From: Cylicocyclus nassatus
Taxonomy: Eukaryota; Nematoda; Chromadorea; Rhabditida; Strongylidae
Assembly: GCA_958299035.1 (NCBI GenBank)
Contig: CATQJL010000001.1
Location: forward strand, 30,726,228 to 30,790,227
Direction of reading: 5' to 3'
DNA length: 64,000 bases
Shown in pieces: positions 33,632 to 45,464 of the stretch; position 1 is the stretch's first letter; each line of letters starts with the position of its first letter. The notes beneath the pieces were generated by a model. It did not search any database and was not told the DNA's origin. It worked only from the letters and a program-made list of their open reading frames with translations. The position numbers and the translations under genes are program-made.

Positions 33632-36600
33632 AAGCAAAATCAAGCCATAAACAACGTTGCAATATAAAAGCGTCGAGAAATCTCGAAGATATCGCAACAC
33701 ATCTCAAATTTATCCTTTTTCCCAAGCTCCTACTCTAAAAAATATTTAATTACGTCCCTAGAATAGTACATTTCAGCACAGCGATTTACGTTCCTCAAAT
33801 CTATTACCCAGACACACTTGATAGTTGTTTTTCCCGGGGTTCCACCCGAAGCACTTTTTCTGTTTATTTTTATGCCCTAGAACACATCAGGCAACTCCTT
33901 AGGTTCTTTGCCTATAGTTCAGCGCTGAACTCCGATCAGTTCAACGGTAGCAAACATGTACTATGAAAAACATAGTCTGCTTCTTTGGTGCTTATAATAG
34001 ACCCCTTCTGGCGCTACTTTGCTCGGTTTTCATCCATTTATATCTTTCCGTTTTTCAAAGGCTTGCTTATCTCTTCTCATGCTCTATTTTTGTACTTTAA
34101 AAAGAGTGTAAATATGCTGAAAAATATAGATCGTTACGACCAGAATAATTTTTCGTCGTTTTGATTGGAGAAAATAATTATTCAGTATTAGTGGTTGGCT
34201 AAAAAAGAATTTCAACATTTTTGCGGCTCCTATGTGTGCTGCAAACATATTTTTGCCTGGTATTTGGTATCTTTTGAAAGTGCACGATGAGGATTGGAAC
34301 ATAAATTTTGCTGGTATCATTTCTTTAAAGAAAGAGCCCAAGGAACTAAGGCACTTATTTTCATTACTATGTGCATAGACGAGAGAAATTTGTTTTTTTC
34401 TATTTCAAAGGAGCTCAAAGTGGTACTAGATCACAATTTTTATCGTTCGTTATTCATCAGTTATTCGTTAAATACAGAAGACTAATGGTATTTGAACACC
34501 AAATCACTCATCTCTACATCTATCACATCCTGAAAACGAAGCTTAGAAAAGCCAAAAAACACTAAGCTTTTGGAAATTTAGCCTTCTTCACTGATAGTAG
34601 AAAATTCCGAGTCGTTTGTTGATAGTTAAAGCTTTGAACTACTTCCCAAAAAATCATGTATAAAAAGCAACAAAATTTTTTATGGAGATTTTGCCTGCCA
34701 ACAATTATTTTTTGCCAATTCAATACGTTTTTTCTACTCGCTTGTTCCCCGCGGAACAATCAGCCTTTGTTGCGTTTGACGGTTGGTCTGAAGGCGTAAA
34801 CAAACATTTGGCTTTGCTTGGAAAATTGCTAGAAATTGTTTCGATTTGGGCCTTTTGGGTAATTTCGGAAGTGACTAAATGAACCCTGAATACTAAGATG
34901 CGAATACTTTACAATAATGGAAATTTAAAAGATTTGCATATTCCCTCTCGCTAGACTGACGCTAAGACCAGTTTAACAAAGTCCTTAGTCAGAAAGATCC
35001 CTACAAGTAAGTTATTTTCGTAGCTATTAGAGTGGAACAGAGCCGTTGATCCCATGTCTAGACAGCGTTGTTCAGGTGCAAGTGTCAATTGAATTATGTC
35101 AAATAGTCGTTCCACTATGCATAAATAGGCAAGAATAAAAAAATCGCGTTCCCTTCACATTCAAGAAAATTCCTTGAGCTTAACTCTTTCAACTCTTTTA
35201 ATACCATAGAACAAAATTCAACCTATCTTTTTATTTGTCAATAGTCAAGATAATCAGCAACTACTCCTCTGTAAACGAAAATTAGAACTACATTTGTAGA
35301 TAGCATTGTTAATTGTAACCTACAAAGCTATAAATGGCAAACTACTCGTTTTGGCATGTGAGTAATTTACAATTCTAAAATTAGACTTTTTTCTGAAAAT
35401 CACTACCACTAATAGGGATCCTACCATGGACCTTTAGTAATGAAATTAGAATGTAGATTCAGAATATTGGAGAAAAGCAAGCTCTTATTTTTTTTACGTT
35501 GTCTCCCAACTCAAAACAAACTCTCGGATGTCTTCATTGGCTTGTTTTTGGGAATATCAGAATATAAAAAATTTTGAGCAGGGCGAGATAAATTTATTCA
35601 AAATTCTTGAAAACAGGTTGATGAACATGCCCGAAGGTTTTGAATTAGGGGCAAAGACAGAAAATAAAGATATTTAGCTATACAGAATCATCATCATGTA
35701 CGTAACCATCATTTTAAATGTAGCATACTTGCTTCGTATTTTCTGTTCTTCGATTCCCTTTTCAAGAGATTGTCAAGTTTTACATTTTTCTCAACTCACA
35801 AATTAGTAATTCCATGAAATACGGAAAAAAAGGTTTGGAAGACGTGCAGCATTCACAGTTCCGTTACCTCCGAAAACCTGTTGTTCAGTGCTGCGTATAC
35901 AAATACAAATACAAAAAACAAATGCAAGCTAAAATGATTTTTCTCCCACCAAAACAGTCATGAGAAAATATCTCTTTTTTTTAGTTATTCAAGGGAAAAC
36001 TTATGACCAACCAATAGAAAGGCTTTTCTACTGCTAATGCTCTTATAATATTGATTATTTTGTTATTTGTAGTTATCCATGTGCCTCAAATTTGCCAAAC
36101 TTGAACTAAGTCCTTAAGCTGCAACAATCATCAATCAGCTCATACTCCTTTAGGCAAACGGAATTCGATGATGTTACAGCATGATCCACTTAGTTATCTT
36201 GAAGATTTGCATAAAACACGCATGGGTAGCCCTAAGAAACTTATTTTGAAGGTTTGCATGAAATATGCATGGGTTGCCCTAGGATACAACTTGTTCTGAT
36301 TATAACTTGATGGGTAGTACTTCTACCATTCAGATGAACATGACAAGAGTTCGCAAAATTATGCCATTTTTGGCCAACCAATCTTGACCCACTTGCAAAA
36401 ACAACGAAAAAAATATTTTTTTGCAAAAATCGATAGTTATATACTTCCCTTGTTTTTTTGCGCTGTTGTGGAGAGCTCTCTTTTGCTTACCACGCATGCC
36501 ACATGCCATGGCGATGTTATTCGCATTTGCACTTGCATATTGTTTATCCATGTGACCGTCTACGATGACTGCAGTAGTAGAGGAGCTCCATCGGAGACCC

Positions 36601-37314
36601 AGAATGTGAAACACAGGCAGGGCCCGATTCTGTATCCCCCCCCCCTTCTACTAGCGCTTGTTTTCGTCTACACATACAGCACACAGCAGCAGCCCGATGC
36701 CACCGTGTGTCGATGGTGGTTTGGTTCGTCGCTTTTTCCGCCACTTGTTCCATTCGCATGTTATGCGGTCCTGACGTGCGTTTGCTCTACCTGAGTTGTC
36801 CTAATCGCATTTCGAGCACTTCACTTCACTCAATCTCCAATGTTTAGTTCTTATGTGTCAAAGATCCATTGCATAGTTTCCATTGTTTATAGTTTAATTC
36901 GGCTAAAACTTTAAATAGAAAAGTTTTGACCCCCTATCGCATCTACGGTTACCGACCGTATGGCTACCGTGTACATACTGTATACCTACCGTACCTTCCG
37001 TAATTTCGAGAAAACGCCCCACCTTGCGAAAAGAGCAGTGTGTTAAGCACCATATCCTTGTCAGCGTGTCGCGTAACTTCAAAAAACAAGCAAGAGAGAA
37101 ATTCATAACTCTAAAAAATAGTGCCCACAAATATCAAATTTTGACCAACTCGTACCCGATCAGGAGTCTCCATTCCCGATCGGGTATAGTACACTCCTTT
37201 CATTTTGGCTGCTGAAGCCCAAAAGCTTCTTGCAAAGCCCTATAATAGGAGAGCAAGCATATTTACGTGTTTGCTAATTGCTACTTGCGTCTACCGAGTC
37301 AAATGTCTATTTTT

Positions 37315-37327
37315 TTCCAGAAACTTC
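37315..37327. promoter_or_regulatory. Perfect three-unit heat-shock element
   Basis: TTCCAGAAACTTC is TTC-nn-GAA-nn-TTC, the HSF-1 consensus with correct 2-base spacers. It lies about 1.9 kb upstream of the first LEA-like gene and within 50 bases of a TTGTTTAC site (37360-37367); a GTAAACAA follows at 37502-37509. Confidence 0.45.
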
Positions 37328-39224
37328 TTGTCTACTCCCTTGAAACCTTAATCAAAGGCTTGTTTACTACTCTTCACTCACTCTCTCTCGCTCAACACAC
37401 TAAAAAGGCTCGTATTGAGCTTGTTGTTTATGCTGTGCGTGTGTGCTGCGCTAGGCCGTCGTTGGCTGAGGACATCAAAGTCCAAACATCGCATGGGGAT
37501 CGTAAACAAGAAGCACACTCGGCACATCTGGGCGTTACTGGGAAGAGATTTGCGTCTGAAATGTTCAGTGACATTTTTTCCTCCCGTCCAGAATGTGTTC
37601 CCTTAACTAGGGGTCACATTCTGAACGATCAAAGATCATGTTTAGTGGACCCGGACCTTACCCTTTCGGGGGCAGTGGGTGGTGCAATTCTTATCTGGGG
37701 CCCTGCTATTTTTGGTGGTGTTCCTTATCTTGAAACAACAATGTAAACATCTTTACTTTCCTTGTTATCGTTTAGGTACAAATAAAAGTAGACAACATGT
37801 TTTGATATTTACTGGCCCGTTAGTGGTATTGCAATTTGATGGGTTCAAAAAGTAGGGCGGAGGAGGAGGGGGGAGGGGGGGGGGGGGGGTATTTTTATTC
37901 AGCTGGACATTCAACTACCACGAACTGCCTTCTGATTTTTGGAACCATAGATATCATCCTCGTCGTCCCCCCCCCCCCCTCCCTCCCTCCTCCCCGCTGT
38001 TCCATCCCGTTCTAGACTGAAAAAAAGCCGGTTTCTACTACTTCCTGGTTTTTGTGATTCCTGCTTGCCTTTCTCGAACCATCCCCCCCCCCCTTCTACA
38101 ACTTTCTGGGACCCACGATTCAGCGCCTCGTTCTCCCTTCGTCATCCAGACCTTGACCGAAAAAGCAGTATTACTCTTTGCTTCCTGCAACTTCTTTACC
38201 CATTTCCTCCTCCATCTACCCCCCCCCCCCCCCGCCCATCGAAAAGCGATGAGCTACAATTTTTTGGTTCATTATGATTTCAAAAATCCTCATAAGTCGT
38301 CATTTTCGTGGATTACTGCTAATTGTTCGCATGTTTTTCAGTACGACAAAGTAAATTTTTCCGATTTTCCTTTAAAAACTGACCTTTCCAACCAAAAAAT
38401 ACACCCCTTCACCCTTTTGTTTTTCCACAACTTGGAAATAACATAGATTTCGAAAAAGTATAGCAGTAATTTCGAATCTGCACTCTCTCACTGTCTCCAG
38501 CTTGTTTACTTCGCTGGGGTGGTCGGGGACCGCGTGATCATTGGAATTGCACACGTTGTTGACGGGCGTAGCGACCAGATCTTTGATCTACTAGGGCTTG
38601 GGCCGTTGCAAGGGGATGCCCTTTCGCTTCGATGACACACGCTTGCCGGGGTGAAACGGAAAGTTGATCGGGGGGGGGGGGGGAATAGGGGAGTAGCGCA
38701 GCTGTTTTTTTTTTACCTTCTCTCACCTCGAAATCTAGAAAAATCTACTGATAGGATAAGGTCCATTTACCAGCAATTTATTGTTGGTCATATGTACTTG
38801 TATTCTCAGGGAAGCTTACTGTAGGTATACGGTAGCCATAGACCGCCGAAAAATTACTGCTACTGTTGCGAAATCGGCGTGATATTTGTAATAATCCTGA
38901 TATAGTTCTTCCGGAGAAATTCGAGCAAAATCTACGACTTTGAATTCTTGGGTCAAATTATTTGGACTAGTTCCAACTCCTGACCTCGTGGTTCTTTTTT
39001 GAAAAAATCACGCTTTTTTCCATTCTACTCGTGAAATTTTTATTTTCGTCGTTTTTTCCTATAATTAATCTCTTAAAAGCCAGTAATTTCAGAACTCTAC
39101 AAATCCAATTGCGGAAGCACTCAAAACGTACAAATCGATTACTGAAGAATTTGCAGTATATATCGCTCAACTTATATACCGATTCTACAGAACTAATACA
39201 ACTCGAAACTAAACAGCTACAAAC

Positions 39225-42200
39225 ATGAGCTTCGTCGTGAGTTTTTTAGAATATTTTTTATGCCAAAAATAGGGCTCAAAAATTGTGGTCTCAGGTCGGA
39301 ATCAAGGACTCAATGGTGGCTGCGGCCGAATCTCTCGGAGATGCTATTTCTAGCGCTGGTCAGAAGACTGGAGAGGTAAATGGAAATCCCTTTTTTAGAA
39401 GGACCCATAAAAAAATCCTGAATTTTTTTAGCTCACTTCCGATGCTGCTGGAAGCGTTGTAGATGCCCTTAGCAGCACTAAGGACGCTACTGCCAGTGCC
39501 GCTCAGAGCGTTGGAGAATTTATGTTCGGATCGAAGAAGGATGGTGAAGAAATGGCCGATAAAGTCGAGGACAAATTCGAAAGCGCTAAGGTAGTAATTT
39601 TTGATGAATTTCAGTTCAAATTTCCTAAATCTACTCCTCTTAGGACACCGCTGCGGACAAAATGCACAGTGGCGCAGAGAAAGCAAAGAATGCTGGAGAA
39701 CACATGAAAGTAAGCTTCGGAAATGGTTTTTTGCGCAGTTCATTCAAATTTTCTTAATTTTCAGGACAAGGCTTACAACGCAGGACAGTCGATGGGAGAT
39801 TCAGCACACAATGCAGGACAATACATGAAGGATTCTGCGAACAGAGCAGGAGATCAAATTCATGATTCTGCACATAATGCTGGACAATACATGAAGGATT
39901 CCGCTCACAATGCTGGACAATACGCAAAAGATTCTGCCCACAGTGCTGGACAGTACATGAAGGATGGAGCCAATAAGGTTGGTGGAACAGTTTTTCGGAT
40001 AGGTAAATACTATGGCAAAGGAAATACTCATAAGAAAAGTAGGAACTGCTTAAACGGGCTACGAACGAACTTTTGAGCGTTTTCTGGAACCAGGTAAAAA
40101 ATTCGTTCACCTGATGGACGAAAATTGATTCAGTAGGGCAAAATATATGTAAGTTATGAAAAGGACGATTTGAATCCGAAAATGGCTACCAGCGAAATGT
40201 TAGCACTCCTTTGAGGCTTTTTTGCTTCCGAAACTGGCTACAAATGGAATTTCAGAGCAATTTTCAACCTCACATCTGAATCTGACTAATGGGGAAGTCA
40301 TAGTTAGTAATAAAATGGTAAATCAGGTAATTAATTGTAAGCTCACTTTTCTTCCCTTAGGCAAAATGGAATTTTTTTCAAATTCTTGAGAAGGAAACAT
40401 AATTGCAGCATAGCATAAGGAATTTTAATGCTTGATATTAGAAATTTTCAGGAAAATTTGCTTTATATCTGATTCAGTGGAATTATCAATGGGTAGGTAG
40501 AAAATGTCCATGAGTTTTGAATAAACTTGTAGAATTCTTCAGAAAAGGATGGGTATACTGTAACTCACTGGGAATGTTTTCCTAGCACCGAAAGCTAAAT
40601 TTGAAGAAAATACGAGTAGGGGTAGTTTGGCTAGTATTGTTTAGCAGTACTGTTTCTATTATATAGAATATTATCCGTGAGATGTCACTGGCAGTAGAAA
40701 AAATTCAAATTAAATAGAAAATTTGATTTCATGCGAAAATGCTTTCTCTTTCCCGTTAGAAAAATTACCGTTTTCATTTAAAATTGGCCTAAATTCACTT
40801 GGGAGTTCAATCAGTCACCTCCGAACCTCAGTCGATCCAATGGTCCGAAAATAGTGCTCAAACAGCTATCAATAACTAACGCAGCATTCCTCAGCGATCA
40901 AAAAGGGGCGTGGCTAACGGCTAAGGGATCAAACAACAATCAACACCATGCGTAAACAAGCGCCCTTTTCGTGGCAATGTATTCCTTTCGTTTCCGACCG
41001 CCCCCTTGTCCATTCCACTTCATGCTTGTTGTGTGCCCCCTGCTGGTAGCCCCGAGTAGTTCTTTTGGTGTTATGATTTTTTGTCCACTCACTTTTGAAC
41101 CCTTAGACATTGTTGACTTTGAAGTACTAGTAATGAACTGATGTTATGCAGGTAGTATAGTAGTCTGGGATATCCCACCTTCGAAGTATTCATTTCATTC
41201 ACAGTATCCAGTCTCAACCCAGTAACTCCTATCCTCAGTATCGGTTACATAGCTGAGGGGGTATCACCACAGAATTGCTTTATACCTATAAGTACTAGTA
41301 TCCATCTAAAAAGTTGTTGAGACAACTCCCAAGTAATAACCCATATTCCATTTTTCATTCCACTACTACAAATAATTATATAAAGCTAGCTTCTCCGATT
41401 TATCTTCATTTCGTTTAGTATTTTAGTCCTCAAAATTCAAGCATCAAATTATTTGCTAGATTCGCTGATTTTCCTGGGTTATTCCAGGATTACCTCCTAC
41501 CTTCAAGTTACATTTTTCAGACCATTAGTATCAAATTCTCTTACTCTAGTTCCCTCACAAAACCCCAATAAAGGTTGGGACATTCCACCTCCTACTCATA
41601 GCGCCCTCTCAACCCCAGATTCTGTTGTTAACGATATTGCCATAACCTGGGATATTCCACCTCTTCAGCACTTCCTTGCCGTTCTATCCCTGTGATTTAC
41701 TTGGTAATAGTTTGGGACACTCCACACCCATTACTCTAAGCGCATACTTCAGCTTTAATAAATAAGATTCTGTTGTAGCGGATGGTCATATCCTGGGATA
41801 TCCCACCTCCTAAGCAGTTTTTCCCATTTGTCATTTCCTCTGTCCCTGTGAAGCCAAGTTATCACAGATCCCGGTTTGGTGCTTCCTATCGCAGCTTGGG
41901 ACACCACCTTTCAATCGAAAAAATGTGATTATGGGAACTTTCCAATCCACTCGTAGGAAACAACGCAGAAGTGATATTAGCTGCTCTAGTCTTCAGTATA
42001 GTTCGGGTAATTTTTCCTAGGTTGACGCTCCAGGCGCTATAATTTAGTTTTGGACATGATTCAGAACGTCTCTTCCATAGTAACTCCCAAGTAAAAGTCT
42101 CGGACATTTTCCGCCTAGTTCAGCCAGTATTGAACTTACTCCCCTAACTATTTTAGTAACTTACCAATGCTTAATTACAAATTTGTAGACAGCCGACTGG

Positions 42201-44842
42201 GTTGCTGACACTGCTTACATCGCATCTGATAAGGTAAAGATGTGTCGCAGTGGTGTTTTTACCCTAGTTCTAATCCTGAGAAATTTTACGGATAGGATAG
42301 TAGCTAGAAGTCGACTAATCATTGAAATCTAATTCTTCAAAAATTCTTCTTAGCTCACATCTTTTCCTATGACTTTAGTAATTTGATATGTCTAGAAGTA
42401 TTTACTCATCCTTGCGCATTTTAATCGCACTATCAATAAAGAAACGAATTTGACTTTTTTCAGCTCGACAAAGAAAGCGAATCTACAATGCAAAACCTAA
42501 GAAACCAAGCCGCTGGAAAGAAGGACGAGCTCCAAGGAAAGATGCACCAGTGGGGATCGGATGCTGAGAGAAGAGCCATGGACGCCGAGAATGCCGTCAC
42601 TCACGCCACCCACCATACCGAAGTGAAAATCATTGAGGGAAAGCAGCAGCAAGGAACTGAGGTTCCAAGAAAGCCATTCGTCCAGAAGCAGTCATACCAG
42701 TTAACCGCTGAAGACAAGAAGGCAGCTGAAAATGCTCGAGCTAACATCGAAAAACTATTCGATGACGCCAGGAACAAGGCCCACAATATTATCGGAGACT
42801 TTGGCAAGCAGTTCTCAGGCTTTAGATCTGAGATTGAGAAATCATCCACTCAAGGAAACGAAGCCACATTGAAGGCACTTCAGGAAGCTCAACGCAGAGC
42901 CAACGATTTGAAGAATGAGATCTCCAAGAATGTCGCCACCTGGAAGAAGGAAGCCGGTGGAATCGCTGCCGGTGTCAATAACCAGGCCATGAATGCCCTA
43001 AGTGATGCCGAGAAACGCGCAGCCGAACTCAGTGCCGCCACCGCCAACCAGATGATGGGCCTAAGGGGAGACGTTGACAGAGCCATCGACCAGTCCAAGG
43101 ACAATGTTGCCCGAACCTACAACGAGGCCCAGCAACGCGCTGGACAAGCTGAAAGTAACACTGCCCAGAAATTGAACACCTTGAAGACCGATGCCGAAAG
43201 GGAAGCCGCCAAGGCCAACGATGCCGCCCTTCGTTCCCTGGAAGATGCCCAGATGAGGGCCGCTCACCTTAAGAGCGATACCGCCCAGAAACTGTCCGGT
43301 TTCAAGACCGAAGCTGAGAGAGTAGCCTCTATGGCTGAGAATCAGGCTGTTGGAGCCTTGAGCAATGCCCAGAGACAGGCCGAATCCATCCGTGAGGGAG
43401 CACTTCATGTGAGTTCCGGTAGGCCTGGTTATTATGGGTAAATTATGGGTTTTCATTTCAGGAGGCCGATCAGACCATCGCCCAGGCTCAGACCAAGGCT
43501 TCCGAGTTGAAGGTCGAATCTGAGAAGGTAAGATTTACTCTTGAGACCGGCAAAACGTTAAACAGTGTGGTAGCTAACTGGAATTTCCTTACCGGTAGAG
43601 AGCAGACGTAGGTAAGGGTATGATGGGTGGGTAGAATGGTAAGACTTTACCTGTCTCTGGCACTTTGCCAAAATCCTACAAAATCTTTTTTCGATTATAG
43701 AAATTGACCGCAACTTATAGGTAGAATGGGTAAGACATCGTTACCGTCACTTGACCTTGGCCTCGTGCCAAGTTCCTCTCATTTACAGAGATCTCCCCAC
43801 GTTCCAGCTATTTTTGGAACAAAACAAGTTTGTGCGCAATGAAATAGTATCATTAGAGAATCCGGCGGCCAGAATGTAAAGTTGAGGGGTATTACAAGCG
43901 TTGCCGATTTGTTTACTACATTTTTTTGCAACGCGTAGCGCTCTCTATGCAATGGTTTGATTAGAAGAGGTTGTCGTAAACACGTTTATCTTCAACGAGA
44001 GGAAAAACGTAAACAACTCATACATCCGCTCTTGGTTGCATTCAAGGGACCTATACGATCGAATGGGAGGGGAGAGGAGGGGGGTGTAGTTCCCGTAATT
44101 TTTTGGGGGCAAGACAGACTCCACGCTGACTTAAGTGAAATGTGTAGATGCGAAAAAGATTATAACTTGCTGGAAACATTTGAACGGAACCCACCCGGAG
44201 AAGGAGGGGGGACCATTGTCGCAGGGGACCTACATATACAGACTGTCCTAGCTGAGGATGCGTAGGTGCAAGGGTTGAATGGGAGGGGAGGGGGGGGGGA
44301 GAATTTTTTAAAATTCACTGTAAGAAAAATATGTTATCACGAAATCTAGAAAATGTGTAAATGCAAAAAAATTGATGATTTGATAAAAATGAGTTGACAT
44401 TATTGAAAAAAATTCAGACCGCCCAATGCGTTGGCTACATTCTCGACTCTAAGATGGCTAAGGTCCAGGAGAAAGCTGAGGAGCTAAAGAGGGAAGCTGA
44501 CAAGGTAAGTGCAGCTGGTCCCGTACGGAAAATCAGATGCAAATCATTTCCTTTCTAGGCTATGGAAGCCGCTGAGAAGACCAAGATCGAGTACTCCGAG
44601 AAGAAGACTGTAACTACCTCTAAGACTCAGGGAGGAGTAAGTTTGGCCAACCCTTGGCGCGAAATTTATCTAAAATTCATGGTTGTAGGTAACCACAACT
44701 TCTGGCCCACAAGTTGTCAAGGATGAGAAAGTCCAGTACAGCTCGGACAACAAGGTAAAGACATTTTTCCAGAAGGAAATTTTTTGAAGAAATTGCTGAG
44801 TAATAGAATAAAACCATGGTTTTATAGAGCGGCAAGCGATAA
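39225..44842 (+). CDS. LEA-like (lea-1 family) stress protein, gene A, about 610 residues
   Basis: Exons: 39225-39236, 39295-39375, 39432-39590, 39644-39709, 39765-39977, 42189-42233, 42464-43408, 43462-43527, 44418-44504, 44559-44636, 44689-44754, 44828-44842 (TAA). All are multiples of three in phase 0. The protein starts MSFVVGIKDSMVAAAESLGD. Residues 107-177 carry 11-residue repeats of the DSAHNAGQYMK type, the group-3 LEA periodicity. Residues 193-507 (one 945-base exon) carry Ala/Lys/Glu-rich repeats of about 40 residues (e.g. DAALRSLEDAQMRAAHLKSD). There is no signal peptide or membrane segment, and cysteine is nearly absent, so it is cytosolic and probably disordered until dried. LEA proteins protect proteins and membranes during water loss. 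Unlike genes B and C it lacks the Gly-rich tail and ends SGKR. The 2.2-kb intron 5 could hide further exons or a second promoter. Confidence 0.9.
41166..41910. repeat. Six near-palindromic TGGGATATCCCA motifs in intron 5 of LEA gene A
   Basis: Copies start near 41166 (TGGGATATCCCACCT), 41576 (TGGGACATTCCACCT), 41648 (TGGGATATTCCACCT), 41713 (TGGGACACTCCACAC), 41794 (TGGGATATCCCACCT) and 41897 (TGGGACACCACC). The copies at 41648 and 41794 also share upstream AGATTCTGTTGT, so each belongs to a loose unit of about 70-150 bases. They could be a degenerate satellite or clustered binding sites. Confidence 0.75.
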
Positions 44843-44969
44843 GCAGGGAATCAAGAATTCTCCAAAAGCTTCGCCAGCAGAGGTTTGTTCAAAATACCAA
44901 TAGGAATTAGTTCTAGACTTAGCTAATCAAATAATTTTCAGAAAATCAGGCGCGTATCTAAAAAGCTGT

Positions 44970-45281
44970 AATAAATGCTTATCTACTCCCTATAAATGTG
45001 TTATTCAACGGTATATTTTCACGGTTTTGCAATCATTCACATCTTGGAAATTACATCTCTATCCATTCGTAAGATGTATATTTCACCCCCTGTCATCGCA
45101 AGCCCCTGTTGTACAGTAGAAATTTTCTGGAATCGGTTTATTACACCCCCTAATAAGCTGTAAATCTTCTAGTTGGATTCCGACGCACTCATGTTGCTGT
45201 GTTGTTTGCTTATGTACAAAAATACTGTACATTTAGATTTTTGTAAAATTTGTGTTATCCTATATTAGCTTTGTAAATAAA
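44970..45281 (+). terminator. Poly(A) signals of LEA gene A
   Basis: AATAAA occurs at 44970-44975, 130 bases after the stop, and again at 45276-45281, less than 200 bases before gene B starts. A possible 3'-UTR intron (donor near 44883, acceptor TTTTCAG ending 44941) would place the first signal just downstream. These signals argue that A and B are separate transcripts. Confidence 0.5.
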
Positions 45282-45464
45282 GAATTTCCGGAATTTTTCT
45301 AGATGTCTGAAATTTTCAGTCATCACTGAATCATACTTCTACGCCATTGCTGTGATATTCTATGTACTTTTATCTGTCGTCATAACATGTCATCCTGAAA
45401 AATCAATATCAATCAATATCAGTGCAATTTCTTTACAGAAAAAGCAAACAAACAATTTACAAAC
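45282..45464 (+). promoter_or_regulatory. Promoter and likely trans-splice acceptor of LEA gene B
   Basis: This block shares TGAATCATACTTCTA, CATTGCTRTG and ATCAAT elements, in order, with the block just upstream of gene C (50760-50951). TTTCTTTACAG ending at 45438, 26 bases before the ATG, is a good 3' splice site with no donor upstream, as expected for a spliced-leader addition site in nematodes (inference). Confidence 0.5.

Larger units (their letters stand above)
33108..39224. other. Long non-coding region upstream of the LEA-like cluster
   Basis: No gene is supported in 6.1 kb. Open frames such as 37267-37746 lack motifs. Notable content includes several TTGTTTAC/GTAAACAA octamers, a heat-shock element, a diverged repeat pair (near 36195-36240 and 36241-36290, sharing TTTGCATRAAAYAYGCATGGG), and C or G homopolymers near 36637, 37876, 37970, 38083, 38221 and 38672. 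C. elegans lea-1 is known to have multiple promoters, so distal control sites are plausible here (inference). Confidence 0.4.

Noticed and set aside
37267..37746. 159-codon plus-strand frame upstream of LEA gene A
   Set aside because: Amphiphilic but motif-free composition and no clear exon signals; it lies in the presumed regulatory region.
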